This document shows, in pieces, positions 46,315 through 54,699 of a stretch of DNA of 64,000 nucleotides. Under the pieces are notes generated by a model. The model searched no databases and was not told the DNA's origin. It was given only the letters and a program-made list of their open reading frames with translations. Source of the DNA: Streptomyces olivaceoviridis. Lineage in GTDB: Bacteria > Actinomycetota > Actinomycetes > Streptomycetales > Streptomycetaceae. A program made the translations under genes and the position numbers. Within the stretch, counting starts at the first letter, position 1. Every line of letters begins with the position of its first letter. Where the stretch lies: contig NZ_BMUI01000002.1 in assembly GCF_014650115.1 (NCBI RefSeq), positions 496,001 to 560,000 on the forward strand. Reading direction: 5' to 3'.

Positions 46315-49209
46315 TCAGCTGCAACCGCTGGTCGAGCCGCAGCCCTCGCAGATGTAGCAGGAACCGGCCCGCTGCATCTTCGTACCGCAGGAGAAGCACA
46401 GCGGGGCGTCCGCCTGGATGCCCAGCTGCATCTCCACCAGCTCCGCGCTGGTGTGCGCCTGCCGCGGCGCGGGCTTGGCCGCCTCGGCCTCGGCCTTCGG
46501 CGTGGCGACCGCCTTCAGCTCCTGAGCGCGGGGGGCGGACTGGGCCAGGCCCTCGACGTCGACCTCGTCCTCGGCCGGCTCGTAGGAGCCGGTCTCCAGG
46601 TGCCGCTGACGCTCCTCGGCGGAGTGGATGCCGAGCGCGGAGCGGGTCTCGAACGGCAGGAAGTCCAGCGCCAGACGGCGGAAGATGTAGTCGACGATCG
46701 ACTGCGCCATCCGGACGTCCGGGTCGTCCGTCATGCCGGCCGGCTCGAAGCGCATGTTGGTGAACTTCGAGACGTACGTCTCCAGCGGCACGCCGTACTG
46801 CAGACCGACCGAGACGGCGATGGAGAACGCGTCCATCATGCCCGCGAGGGTGGAGCCCTGCTTGGACATCTTCAGGAAGACCTCGCCGAGACCGTCGTCG
46901 GGGTAGGAGTTGGCCGTCATGTAGCCCTCGGCGCCGCCGACGGTGAAGGACGTGGTGATGCCGGGACGTCCCTTCGGGAGGCGCTTGCGGACCGGGCGGT
47001 ACTCGACCACCTTCTCGACCGCGGCCCGGATCGTCTCCTCGGCCTTCTCGGTGACCTCGGCCTTCTCCTTCTCCTTGGTCTTCGCGGAGAGCGGCTGGCC
47101 GACCTTGCAGTTGTCGCGGTAGATCGCGAGCGCCTTGACGCCCAGCTTCCATGCCTCGAAGTAGATCTCCTCGACCTCCTCGACGGTCGCCGTCTCCGGC
47201 ATGTTGACCGTCTTGGAGATGGCGCCGGAGATCCACGGCTGGATCGCGGCCATCATGCGGACATGACCCATCGGGGAGATGGCGCGCTCGCCCATGGCGC
47301 AGTCGAACACCTCGTAGTGCTCGTGCTTGAGGCCGGGGGCGTCGATCACGTTGCCGTGCTCGGCGATGTGGGCGACGATCGCCTCGATCTGCTCCTCCTG
47401 GTAGCCCAGGCGGCGCAGGGCCTGCGGGACGGTGCCGTTGACGATCTGCATCGAGCCGCCGCCGACCAGCTTCTTGAACTTCACCAGCGCCAGGTCGGGC
47501 TCGACACCGGTGGTGTCGCAGGACATCGCGAGGCCGATGGTGCCGGTCGGCGCGAGGACGGACGCCTGGGAGTTACGGAAACCGTTCTTCTCACCGAGAC
47601 GCAGGACGTCCTGCCAGGCCTCCGTGGCGGCGGCCCACACCGGGGTGTCCAGGTCGTCCATGCGGACGGCGATGCCGTTGGCGTCGGCGTGCTGCTTCAT
47701 GACGCGGTTGTGGGCGTCGGCGTTGCGGGCGTAGCCGTCGTAGGTGCCGACGACCGCGGCCAGCTCGGCGGAGCGGCGGTAGGCCGTACCCGTCATCAGG
47801 GAGGTGATGGCGCCGGCCAGGGCGCGGCCGCCGTCGGAGTCGTAGGCGTGGCCGGTGGCCATCAGCAGGGCGCCGAGGTTGGCGTAGCCGATGCCGAGCT
47901 GGCGGAACGCGCGCGTGTTCTCGCCGATCTTCTGGGTCGGGAAGTCCGCGAAGCAGATCGAGATGTCCATCGCGGTGATGACCAGCTCGACGACCTTCTG
48001 GAAGCGCTCGGCCTCGAAGGACTGGCTGCCCTTGCCGTCGTCCTTCAGGAACTTCATCAGGTTCAGCGAGGCCAGGTTGCAGGACGTGTTGTCCAGGTGC
48101 ATGTACTCGCTGCACGGGTTCGACGCGGTGATCCGGCCGGACTCGGGGCAGGTGTGCCAGTTGTTGATGGTGTCGTCGTACTGGATGCCCGGGTCGGCGC
48201 AGGCCCAGGCGGCCTCGGCGATCTTGCGGAACAGGGCCTTGGCCTCGACCTCTTCGATGACCTCACCGGTCATGCGGGCACGCAGGCCGAACTTGCCGCC
48301 GTTCTCGACCGCCGTCATGAACTCGTCGTTCACGCGGACCGAGTTGTTGGCGTTCTGGTACTGGACGGACGTGATGTCGTCGCCGCCCAGGTCCATGTCG
48401 AAGCCCGCGTCGCGCAGGACGCGGATCTTCTCCTCTTCCTTGACCTTGGTCTCGATGAAGTCCTCGATGTCGGGGTGATCGACGTCGAGCACGACCATCT
48501 TGGCGGCGCGGCGGGTGGCGCCACCCGACTTGATGGTGCCGGCGGAGGCGTCGGCGCCGCGCATGAAGGAGACCGGGCCGGAGGCGTTGCCGCCGGAGGA
48601 GAGCAGCTCCTTGGAGGAGCGGATGCGGGAGAGGTTCAGGCCGGCGCCGGAGCCGCCCTTGAAGATCATGCCCTCTTCCTTGTACCAGTCGAGGATCGAC
48701 TCCATGGAGTCGTCGACGGACAGGATGAAGCAGGCGGAGACCTGCTGGGGCTGCGGGGTGCCCACGTTGAACCAGACGGGGCTGTTGAAGCTGAAGATCT
48801 GGTGCAGGAGGGCGTACGCCAGCTCGTGCTCGAAGATCTCGGCGTCGGCGGGCGAGGCGAAGTACTTGTAGTCCTCACCGGCCTTCCGGTACGTCTTCAC
48901 GATGCGGTCGATCAGCTGCTTGAGGCTGGTCTCGCGCTGCGGGGTGCCGACCGCGCCCCGGAAGTACTTGCTGGTGACGATGTTGACCGCGTTCACCGAC
49001 CAGAAGTCGGGGAACTCGACGCCACGCTGCTCGAAGTTGACCGAGCCGTCGCGCCAGTTGGTCATGACGACGTCACGGCGCTCCCACGACACCTCGTCGT
49101 ACGGGTGCACTCCGGGGGTGGTGTGGATGCGCTCGATACGCAGTCCCTTGGTGGCCTTGGCGCCCTTCGCTCGGGAACCTCGTGCCGGACCGCTCGCCGT
49201 CTCTGTCAT
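46315..49209 (-). CDS. nrdJ: Adenosylcobalamin-dependent (class II) ribonucleotide reductase
   Basis: A 964-residue class II reductase that makes deoxyribonucleotides independently of oxygen, using coenzyme B12. Landmarks are FNSPVWFNVG, FILSVDDSMESI, GSGAGLNLSRIRS, the substrate loop NPCSEYMHLDNTSCNLASLNL and VLAPTGTIGLAMSCDTTGVEP. The C-terminus carries a zinc/redox region (CFSCGTKMQRAGSCYICEGCG) with the CxxC pairs that relay electrons. ATG 49209 has GGGAGG four bases upstream. It follows nrdR with 165 bases between, as in other Streptomyces nrdRJ operons. Confidence 0.96.
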   Translation of the reverse strand: MTETASGPARGSRAKGAKATKGLRIERIHTTPGVHPYDEVSWERRDVVMTNWRDGSVNFEQRGVEFPDFWSVNAVNIVTSKYFRGAVGTPQRETSLKQLIDRIVKTYRKAGEDYKYFASPADAEIFEHELAYALLHQIFSFNSPVWFNVGTPQPQQVSACFILSVDDSMESILDWYKEEGMIFKGGSGAGLNLSRIRSSKELLSSGGNASGPVSFMRGADASAGTIKSGGATRRAAKMVVLDVDHPDIEDFIETKVKEEEKIRVLRDAGFDMDLGGDDITSVQYQNANNSVRVNDEFMTAVENGGKFGLRARMTGEVIEEVEAKALFRKIAEAAWACADPGIQYDDTINNWHTCPESGRITASNPCSEYMHLDNTSCNLASLNLMKFLKDDGKGSQSFEAERFQKVVELVITAMDISICFADFPTQKIGENTRAFRQLGIGYANLGALLMATGHAYDSDGGRALAGAITSLMTGTAYRRSAELAAVVGTYDGYARNADAHNRVMKQHADANGIAVRMDDLDTPVWAAATEAWQDVLRLGEKNGFRNSQASVLAPTGTIGLAMSCDTTGVEPDLALVKFKKLVGGGSMQIVNGTVPQALRRLGYQEEQIEAIVAHIAEHGNVIDAPGLKHEHYEVFDCAMGERAISPMGHVRMMAAIQPWISGAISKTVNMPETATVEEVEEIYFEAWKLGVKALAIYRDNCKVGQPLSAKTKEKEKAEVTEKAEETIRAAVEKVVEYRPVRKRLPKGRPGITTSFTVGGAEGYMTANSYPDDGLGEVFLKMSKQGSTLAGMMDAFSIAVSVGLQYGVPLETYVSKFTNMRFEPAGMTDDPDVRMAQSIVDYIFRRLALDFLPFETRSALGIHSAEERQRHLETGSYEPAEDEVDVEGLAQSAPRAQELKAVATPKAEAEAAKPAPRQAHTSAELVEMQLGIQADAPLCFSCGTKMQRAGSCYICEGCGSTSGCS

Positions 49210-49374
49210 GCCGCCTCCCTGTACGGGCAAAAACGCCCTGAAGTACCCATTTGTTCCTATGGGCACGTGTTTCTGTCATGTGCTGCGGGCACCCTCAGCT
49301 GCCACCCGCAACAGGTCTTCGTTCGCCGCCTCCCGGCCGGAACCCGGTTCTCCTCCCGGTTTCCGGCCCTCCGG

Positions 49375-49926
49375 TCAGTCGGCGGCGCGGGCGGGCACGG
49401 GGACCTGAGTGGTCCCGCCGGGCCCGCGACCGTCTTCCTGGCTCCCCGTTACCGCGTCTTCCCCGTTCGCGGCGGGGCCTCCCGTCGTCTCCCTCAGCTC
49501 CGCGATGGCGGCCTCGAAGTCGTCGAGCGAGTCGAACGCCCGGTAGACGGAGGCGAACCGCAGGTAGGCGACGAGGTCGAGCTCCTGCAACGGACCGAGT
49601 ATGGCCAGACCCACGTCGTGGGTGGTCAGCTCGGCGCTTCCGGTCGCACGCACCGCCTCCTCGACCCGCTGGCCGAGCTGGGCGAGCGCGTCCTCGGTGA
49701 CAGGCCGTCCCTGGCACGCCTTGCGCACACCGTTGATGATCTTGGTGCGGCTGAAGGGCTCGGTGACCCCGGACCGCTTGACCACCATGAGCGAGCACGT
49801 CTCCACGGTCGTGAAACGACGGGAGCAGTCAGGGCACTGGCGGCGCCTGCGGATGGACGTGCCGTCGTCGGTCGTACGGCTGTCGACCACACGGCTGTCG
49901 GGATGCCTGCAGAAGGGGCAGTGCAT
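49375..49926 (-). CDS. nrdR: Transcriptional repressor NrdR
   Basis: A 183-residue repressor of ribonucleotide reductase genes. The zinc ribbon uses C3, C6, C31 and C34 (MHCPFC, CPDC) and is followed by the ATP-cone at about 46-136 that senses ATP/dATP. The C-terminal 40 residues, rich in Gly, Asp and Pro, are an extension seen in Streptomyces. The start is ATG 49926 (MHCPFC); a TTG three codons upstream is also open. NrdR-box-like sites lie about 110-150 bases upstream, consistent with autoregulation of nrdRJ. Confidence 0.95.
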   Translation of the reverse strand: MHCPFCRHPDSRVVDSRTTDDGTSIRRRRQCPDCSRRFTTVETCSLMVVKRSGVTEPFSRTKIINGVRKACQGRPVTEDALAQLGQRVEEAVRATGSAELTTHDVGLAILGPLQELDLVAYLRFASVYRAFDSLDDFEAAIAELRETTGGPAANGEDAVTGSQEDGRGPGGTTQVPVPARAAD

Positions 49927-50033
49927 GTTCTCCAACCCTCCTCACAGCAGACTCGTCAGCCTCGCCGGACCCACAGGCCCCGCGAAGCAGCCCTAAGCAT
50001 AGGCGATGGCCGAGGCGTCTCAGACCCGGGGGA

Positions 50034-50077
50034 CCACAACTTCTGGGCTGCGGTAGCCATCCAACCACTAGATGTGG
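50034..50077 (-). promoter_or_regulatory. Tandem NrdR-box-like pair, 31-bp spacing
   Basis: CCACTAGATGTGG (50065-50077) and CCACAACTTCTGG (50034-50046) are 13-base imperfect palindromes whose starts are exactly 31 bp apart, about three helical turns. NrdR sites typically occur as such pairs (core ACAC-N-TAT-like with GTGT). The first fits well, the second less so. They lie upstream of nrdR and would repress nrdRJ. Confidence 0.6.
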
Positions 50078-50415
50078 GGATTGGCTCATACAGCGAGGCA
50101 GCTACGCGTGTCGCGCCGGAAGGGCGGCCCCGAGCGCCGCAGGCGACCGGCGAGGACACGCGGGCGCCGGGCAGTGCCGCCGCGACGCCTTGCGGGGATA
50201 CCGTGGGCGGCACAAGGAGGAAGCGTGGCACTCCCGCGCAGAAAGGACCCCGGATCCCGGACTGCGGGATTCCGGATGGCAGACTGGGGCACGGCCCACG
50301 AGGCCTGCGCATCCCGGCGGTGAAGAGTACAACAATGGGCGCTTTTGTCCGCCAAGTGTCGCGTTAGCAATACACCCAGACACACGATCGCGTCAGGCGA
50401 AACGCACTTTTTCAC

Positions 50416-50431
50416 TCGAACGTGTGTTTGG
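50416..50431 (+). promoter_or_regulatory. LexA/SOS box upstream of lexA
   Basis: TCGAACGTGTGTTTGG contains CGAAC-N4-GTTTG, one mismatch from the Gram-positive/actinobacterial LexA consensus CGAAC-N4-GTTCG. It lies about 60 bases upstream of the lexA GTG, as expected for autorepression. Confidence 0.8.
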
Positions 50432-50490
50432 CGCAACCTTTCGAAAGCAACTACCGTTGTCCAGCAGGGAGACCATCGAGAGGGGCCGAC

Positions 50491-51270
50491 GTGACCACCA
50501 CCGCAGACAGTGCCACCATCACCGCCCAGGACCGCTCCTTGGGCCGAGTCGAGCCGGTACACGCGATGAACGAAGCCACGAATCCCGAGGGACACAAGCG
50601 CTCCCTGCCGGGCCGACCTCCAGGCATCCGGGCGGACAGCTCCGGCCTCACCGACCGGCAGCGCCGGGTGATCGAGGTCATCAGGGACTCCGTACAGCGG
50701 CGCGGTTACCCGCCGTCGATGCGGGAGATCGGCCAGGCCGTCGGCCTCTCCAGCACGTCCTCGGTCGCCCATCAGCTGATGGCGCTGGAGCGCAAGGGCT
50801 TCCTGCGCCGCGACCCGCACCGCCCGCGCGCGTACGAGGTGCGCGGATCCGACCAGGCCGTCACCGTGCAGCCCACGGACACCGCAGGCAAGCCCGCCGC
50901 GTCGTACGTCCCGCTGGTCGGCCGCATCGCCGCCGGTGGCCCGATCCTGGCGGAGGAGTCCGTCGAGGACGTCTTCCCCCTCCCCCGCCAGCTCGTCGGC
51001 GACGGCGAACTGTTCGTCCTCAAGGTCGTCGGCGACTCGATGATCGAGGCGGCGATCTGCGACGGTGACTGGGTCACCGTCCGCCGCCAGCCGGTCGCCG
51101 AGAACGGCGACATCGTCGCCGCCATGCTCGACGGCGAAGCCACCGTCAAGCGCTTCAAGCGCGAGGACGGCCACGTATGGCTCCTCCCGCACAACGCGGC
51201 CTACGAGCCGATCCCCGGCGACGACGCGACCATCCTCGGCAAGGTCGTCGCCGTACTGCGCCGCGTGTGA
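50491..51270 (+). CDS. lexA: SOS repressor LexA
   Basis: A 259-residue LexA. The winged helix covers about 53-115 ([39 protein letters not shown]). The self-cleavage site is A148-G149 in GRIAAGGPI, with catalytic S183 in GDSMIEAAI and K220 in ATVKRF. RecA-stimulated cleavage after DNA damage would derepress the SOS regulon. The 50-residue N-terminal extension is usual in Streptomyces. GTG 50491 has GAGAGGGG five bases upstream. It is divergent from nrdR and convergent with the DinG-type helicase gene. Confidence 0.96.
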   Translation: MTTTADSATITAQDRSLGRVEPVHAMNEATNPEGHKRSLPGRPPGIRADSSGLTDRQRRVIEVIRDSVQRRGYPPSMREIGQAVGLSSTSSVAHQLMALERKGFLRRDPHRPRAYEVRGSDQAVTVQPTDTAGKPAASYVPLVGRIAAGGPILAEESVEDVFPLPRQLVGDGELFVLKVVGDSMIEAAICDGDWVTVRRQPVAENGDIVAAMLDGEATVKRFKREDGHVWLLPHNAAYEPIPGDDATILGKVVAVLRRV

Positions 51271-51310
51271 CAGCCGCGGCGGGCGGGCCGGTCGGCTCGC
51301 TCCCTGACCG

Positions 51311-51342
51311 GGCCCCGGAACCCCTGCGCCGGTTCCGGGGCC
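51311..51342 (+). terminator. lexA terminator hairpin
   Basis: GGCCCCGGAACC (51311-51322) and GGTTCCGGGGCC (51331-51342) form a perfect 12-bp stem with an 8-base loop, 40 bases after the lexA stop. Confidence 0.9.
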
Positions 51343-51440
51343 CTGCGTATGTCCGGAGCCGTGCCTGCGTATGTTCGGGGCCATGCGTCCGTCCGTCCGC
51401 GGCCCTGCGTGTACCGGCAGCCTTGTGGGTTCACGGGCGG
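51340..51440. repeat. Degenerate short tandem repeats after lexA
   Basis: Directly behind the lexA terminator, units of about 17-22 bp recur, built on GGGGCC-N-TGCGT(A/C)TGTCC-like sequence (for example CCCTGCGTATGTCCGG, then GCCTGCGTATGTTCGG, then CCATGCGTCCGTCCGTCC). About five copies can be traced before the pattern fades. Confidence 0.55.
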
Positions 51441-51460
51441 CCATGGGGCCGGACCGCATC

Positions 51461-51492
51461 GGGTAGTCCGGCCGGCGTCGGGCGGACTACCC
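51461..51492 (-). terminator. Terminator of the DinG-type helicase gene
   Basis: GGGTAGTCCG (51461-51470) and CGGACTACCC (51483-51492) form a perfect 10-bp stem with a 12-base loop, five bases after the leftward stop codon. Confidence 0.85.
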
Positions 51493-51497
51493 CGCGA

Positions 51498-53489
51498 TCA
51501 CTTGGCCGTCGCCGGCTGCGCCTCGGTCTGCTTCGCCACCGCGTCGATCGCCGCGAGCGACTTGCGGACCTGGTTACGGTCCGTGGTGTACCAGAAGTCC
51601 GGCAGTGACGCCTTCAAGTAACCGCCGTAGCGCGCGGTGGCCAGCCGCTGGTCCAGTACGGCGACCACGCCCCGGTCGCCGGACGCCCGGACGAGACGCC
51701 CCGCGCCCTGTGCCATGAGCAGGGCCGCGTGGGTCGCGGCCACCGCCATGAAACCGTTGCCTCCCGCCTCTTCCACCGCCTTCTGGCGGGCGCTCATCAG
51801 CGGATCGTCGGGTCGCGGGAACGGGATCTTGTCCATGACGACCAGCTGGCAGCTGGGGCCCGGGACGTCGACGCCCTGCCACAGCGACAGCGTGCCGAAG
51901 AGACACGTCTTCGGGTCGGCCGCGAAGTTCTTGATCAGTTCGCCGAGCGTCTCCTCGCCCTGGAGCAGGATGGGGAACTCGGGGATCCGGGAACGCAGCT
52001 CCTCCGCGGCGAGCTGAGCGGCCCGCATGGACGAGAACAGGCCGAGGGTGCGCCCGCCGGCCGCCTGGATCAGCTCGGTCAGCTCGTCCAGCATGTCGGA
52101 GCGCTCGCCGTCACGCGCGGGGCGTGCCAGATGCTTGGCGACGTACAGGATGCCCTGCTTGCGGTAGTCGAAGGGCGAGCCGACGTCGACGCCCTTCCAC
52201 TTCGGCAGGTCCTCGCCCTCCGTGCCCTCCGGGCCGAGCCCCAGGGAGGCGCCGACGCCGTTGAAGTCGCCGCCCAGCTTGAGCGTCGCCGAGGTGAGGA
52301 CCACGGCCCGGTCGGCGAACAGCTTCTCCCTGAGCAGACCGGAGACCGACATCGGAGCGACACGGAGGGACGCGCCGAAGCGGTCGTGCCGCTCGTACCA
52401 GACGACGTCCCACTCCGAGCCGTTCACGACCCGCTCCGCCACGTCGTGCACCGTCTCCACCGAGGCCAGCGCCTGCTTGCGGACCGCGTCCTCGTCCTGG
52501 ACGGACTTGTCGCGCGTGGCGCCGATCGCGGAGATTACCGTGCGGGCGGCGTCCCGCAGCGCCATCAGGGCATAGCCGAGGTCTTCCGGGATCTCCTCCA
52601 GGCGGCCCGGCAGTGCGAGTTCCATGAGCCGCTCGAAGCCCTCGGCGGCGGTCTGGAGCTGATCGGCGGCCTTCTCGTTGACCAGCTTGGCGGCACGGCG
52701 CACCGCGCGGTTGACCTGACCGGGCGTGAGCTCGCCGGTGGCGACGCCCGTGACACGGGAGACGAGTTCATGCGCCTCGTCGACGATCAGCACCTCGTGC
52801 TGGGGCAGCACCGGGGCACCCTCGATGGCGTCGATGGCCAGCAGCGCGTGATTCGTGACCACGACCTCGGCGAGCTTGGCCCGCTCACGGGCCATCTCCG
52901 CGAAGCACTCCGCGCCGTACGCGCACTTCGACGCGCCCAGGCACTCCCGCGACGACACGGAGACCTGAGCCCAGGCACGGTCCGAGACGCCCGGGGTGAG
53001 ATCGTCCCGGTCGCCGCTCTCCGTCTCGTCGGCCCAGTCCCGCAGCCGCAGCAGGTCCTGGCCCAGCTTGCTGGTGGGCGCCGCGGCCTCGAACTGGTCG
53101 AAGAGCCCCTCCTCCTCGTCCTGCGGCATGCCCTCGTGCAAGCGGTGCAGGCACAGGTAGTTCGACCTGCCCTTGAGCATCGCGAACTCCGGGCGGCGGC
53201 GCAGCAGCGGGTGCAGGGCGTCGACCGTGCGCGGAAGGTCCCGCTCGACGAGCTGGCGCTGCAAGGCGAGCGTGGCCGTCGCGACGACCACGCGTTCTCC
53301 GTGCGCGAGCGCGGGCACGAGATAGCCCAGCGACTTTCCGGTGCCGGTGCCGGCCTGGACCAGCAGGTGGGATCCGTCGTCGATCGCCTCGGCGACCGCT
53401 TCGGCCATGGTCACCTGGCCGGGGCGCTCCGTGCCGCCGACGGCGGCGACGGCGGCATGCAGGAGTTCGGGGAGGGAGGGCTTCGTCAT
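51498..53489 (-). CDS. DinG/XPD-like ATP-dependent DNA helicase
   Basis: A 663-residue superfamily 2 helicase of the DinG/YoaA/XPD branch. Walker A is QAGTGTGKS (45-53) and the DEAH box lies at 237-240 (VDEAHEL). Four cysteines at 113, 183, 189 and 195 fit a [4Fe-4S] cluster needed for 5'-3' unwinding. The later motif QGAGRLVRASGDRG is motif VI. It should unwind forked DNA, R-loops or G-quadruplexes. ATG 53489 has a weak ribosome site. It is convergent with lexA, but I see no LexA box in front of it. A G-quadruplex-capable run lies about 90 bases upstream of its start. Confidence 0.93.
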   Translation of the reverse strand: MTKPSLPELLHAAVAAVGGTERPGQVTMAEAVAEAIDDGSHLLVQAGTGTGKSLGYLVPALAHGERVVVATATLALQRQLVERDLPRTVDALHPLLRRRPEFAMLKGRSNYLCLHRLHEGMPQDEEEGLFDQFEAAAPTSKLGQDLLRLRDWADETESGDRDDLTPGVSDRAWAQVSVSSRECLGASKCAYGAECFAEMARERAKLAEVVVTNHALLAIDAIEGAPVLPQHEVLIVDEAHELVSRVTGVATGELTPGQVNRAVRRAAKLVNEKAADQLQTAAEGFERLMELALPGRLEEIPEDLGYALMALRDAARTVISAIGATRDKSVQDEDAVRKQALASVETVHDVAERVVNGSEWDVVWYERHDRFGASLRVAPMSVSGLLREKLFADRAVVLTSATLKLGGDFNGVGASLGLGPEGTEGEDLPKWKGVDVGSPFDYRKQGILYVAKHLARPARDGERSDMLDELTELIQAAGGRTLGLFSSMRAAQLAAEELRSRIPEFPILLQGEETLGELIKNFAADPKTCLFGTLSLWQGVDVPGPSCQLVVMDKIPFPRPDDPLMSARQKAVEEAGGNGFMAVAATHAALLMAQGAGRLVRASGDRGVVAVLDQRLATARYGGYLKASLPDFWYTTDRNQVRKSLAAIDAVAKQTEAQPATAK

Positions 53490-53577
53490 AGCCTGACCAC
53501 CCTACGACCCTGCACTGACAAACGGGGGGTCGTTACGGGGGCGGGGGGAGGGCTCACGAGCGGGGCTCCTGGGTGAC

Positions 53578-53622
53578 GGGGGGCAGGGGTGGGGTGGGGG
53601 TGGGGTGGGGCCGGGCCCGGGG
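53578..53622 (+). other. G-quadruplex-capable run
   Basis: On the plus strand at least seven runs of three or more G (mostly GGGG separated by T, C or CA) occur within 45 bases. This exceeds the G3+N1-7 pattern for a quadruplex. It lies in the gap upstream of the DinG-type helicase gene. Confidence 0.75.
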
Positions 53623-53682
53623 ATTCCGTGTCGGGCCGGGGCGGACGGGAGCTGGTGGTCGGTACCGGGGCGCACCCGCCCC

Positions 53683-53748
53683 GGCTCGGAGGCGCGGTCG
53701 CCCTGGCTCGAAGGCACGGTCGCCCTGGCTCAGAGGCGCCGTCGCCCC
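53683..53748. repeat. Three 22-bp tandem repeats
   Basis: GGCTCGGAGGCGCGGTCGCC plus CT, 22 bp, occurs three times in exact register (53683, 53705, 53727) with two to four mismatches per copy. The array is about 75 bases downstream of the GNAT gene stop. The whole 334-bp gap (53490-53823) also holds the G-run. Confidence 0.85.
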
Positions 53749-53823
53749 GAAATTTTCTCTTCGACGCGGGAACACCACGGATCCGCCATTCGTATCCATA
53801 TGTGAGCGCACGGTCACGCGGCG

Positions 53824-54594
53824 CTACAGAACATCGCGCAGGACTCGGTCGCGGATCACGAGGGCGGCCCGCTTGTCGGGCAGATCGACCTCCGCCGCGA
53901 ACCGGAAGCCCGCGCTCAGGAACGCGGCGATGGAGGGGGTGTTGCGAAGATCGGGTTCCGCCACGACACGTGCGCACGTGGGACGCCGGTCGAGGATCAG
54001 GTCGGCCACGGCTCGGAGCAGGACGGATCCCAGCCCTCGCCCCCGGTCGGCGGCGTCACCGACGAGGAGGTGGACCCCGGTGTCGTGCGGGCGCACCGGG
54101 TAGTGACGGGCCAGCGGATCCAGGTCCGCACGGTAGATCTCCCAGTAGCTCATGGGGGTGCCGTCGAGTACGCCGAGGCACGGCGCGCTGCGCCCGTCGC
54201 CCTGGAGTTGCGCCCGCAGGTGGTCCTCCGTCCGGTTCCGGGGCCCGGCCAGCTCCCAGAACTCGGCGACGGCGGGGTCGTTCATCCAGCGGTGGACGAG
54301 CGGGAGGTCCTGATCAAGGCGTAGGGGCATCAGTCGGAAGGAGCCGACCGGGGTCACGACCGGTCCCCACGTGGCGAGTCGGCCGAGGAGGCCGGTCGTC
54401 GCCCCGGCGCGGAGGCCGACGAACTCCGCGGGCAGGCACAGCTCCAGCGTGTCCTCGCCGTCCGGGTCGTCGTCCTCGACGGTGAAACGTCCGAAGGGAG
54501 AGTTCCGGGGCCCCGCGGTGACCGCGCGGGGGGTGGCGTTGTCCGGTTGGGCGGGGACGGGGCCGGTTCCGGCGCTCGCGTCGGTGGGAGGCAC
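53824..54594 (-). CDS. GNAT acyltransferase of siderophore biosynthesis
   Basis: A 256-residue protein. The first 85 residues are variable; from about residue 86 (FRLMPLRLDQDLPLVHRWMNDPAVAEFW) it matches the siderophore-type GNAT acyltransferases (RhbD/IucB/AlcB-like), with the acetyl-CoA loop in DRGRGLGSVLL. It would acylate a hydroxylated amine before condensation by the IucA/IucC enzyme. GTG 54594 has GAGGAG seven bases upstream. It is the third gene of a leftward operon with the IucA/IucC and aminotransferase genes. Confidence 0.88.
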   Translation of the reverse strand: MPPTDASAGTGPVPAQPDNATPRAVTAGPRNSPFGRFTVEDDDPDGEDTLELCLPAEFVGLRAGATTGLLGRLATWGPVVTPVGSFRLMPLRLDQDLPLVHRWMNDPAVAEFWELAGPRNRTEDHLRAQLQGDGRSAPCLGVLDGTPMSYWEIYRADLDPLARHYPVRPHDTGVHLLVGDAADRGRGLGSVLLRAVADLILDRRPTCARVVAEPDLRNTPSIAAFLSAGFRFAAEVDLPDKRAALVIRDRVLRDVL

Positions 54595-54699
54595 GGTGCG
54601 CTCCTCTCAGGAGACGTGGGGGGTCATGTTCCCCGGACGGGAGACGGTGTGCGGTTCGCCGGGGGCGGTCCGCTCAGGTGGTGCGCAGAGGTGCGTCGC

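Larger units (their letters stand above)
49927..50490. other. 564-bp divergent control region of nrdRJ and lexA
   Basis: The region contains the tandem NrdR-box-like pair near nrdR and the LexA box near lexA. Between them are about 300 bases without recognisable signals, C/G-rich on the nrdR side and AT-richer from 50330 to 50460, where lexA promoter elements are expected. No small gene is supported. Confidence 0.55.

Noticed and set aside
50072..50323. 83-residue frame in the nrdR-lexA gap
   Set aside because: Arg/Pro-rich with no ribosome site or conservation signal, and it overlaps one of the NrdR-box-like sites.
46309..50367. 1352-residue plus-strand frame over nrdJ and nrdR
   Set aside because: It mirrors nrdJ/nrdR codon bias on the opposite strand; composition (Asp, Leu, Val, Gly, Arg) is typical of antisense frames in GC-rich DNA.
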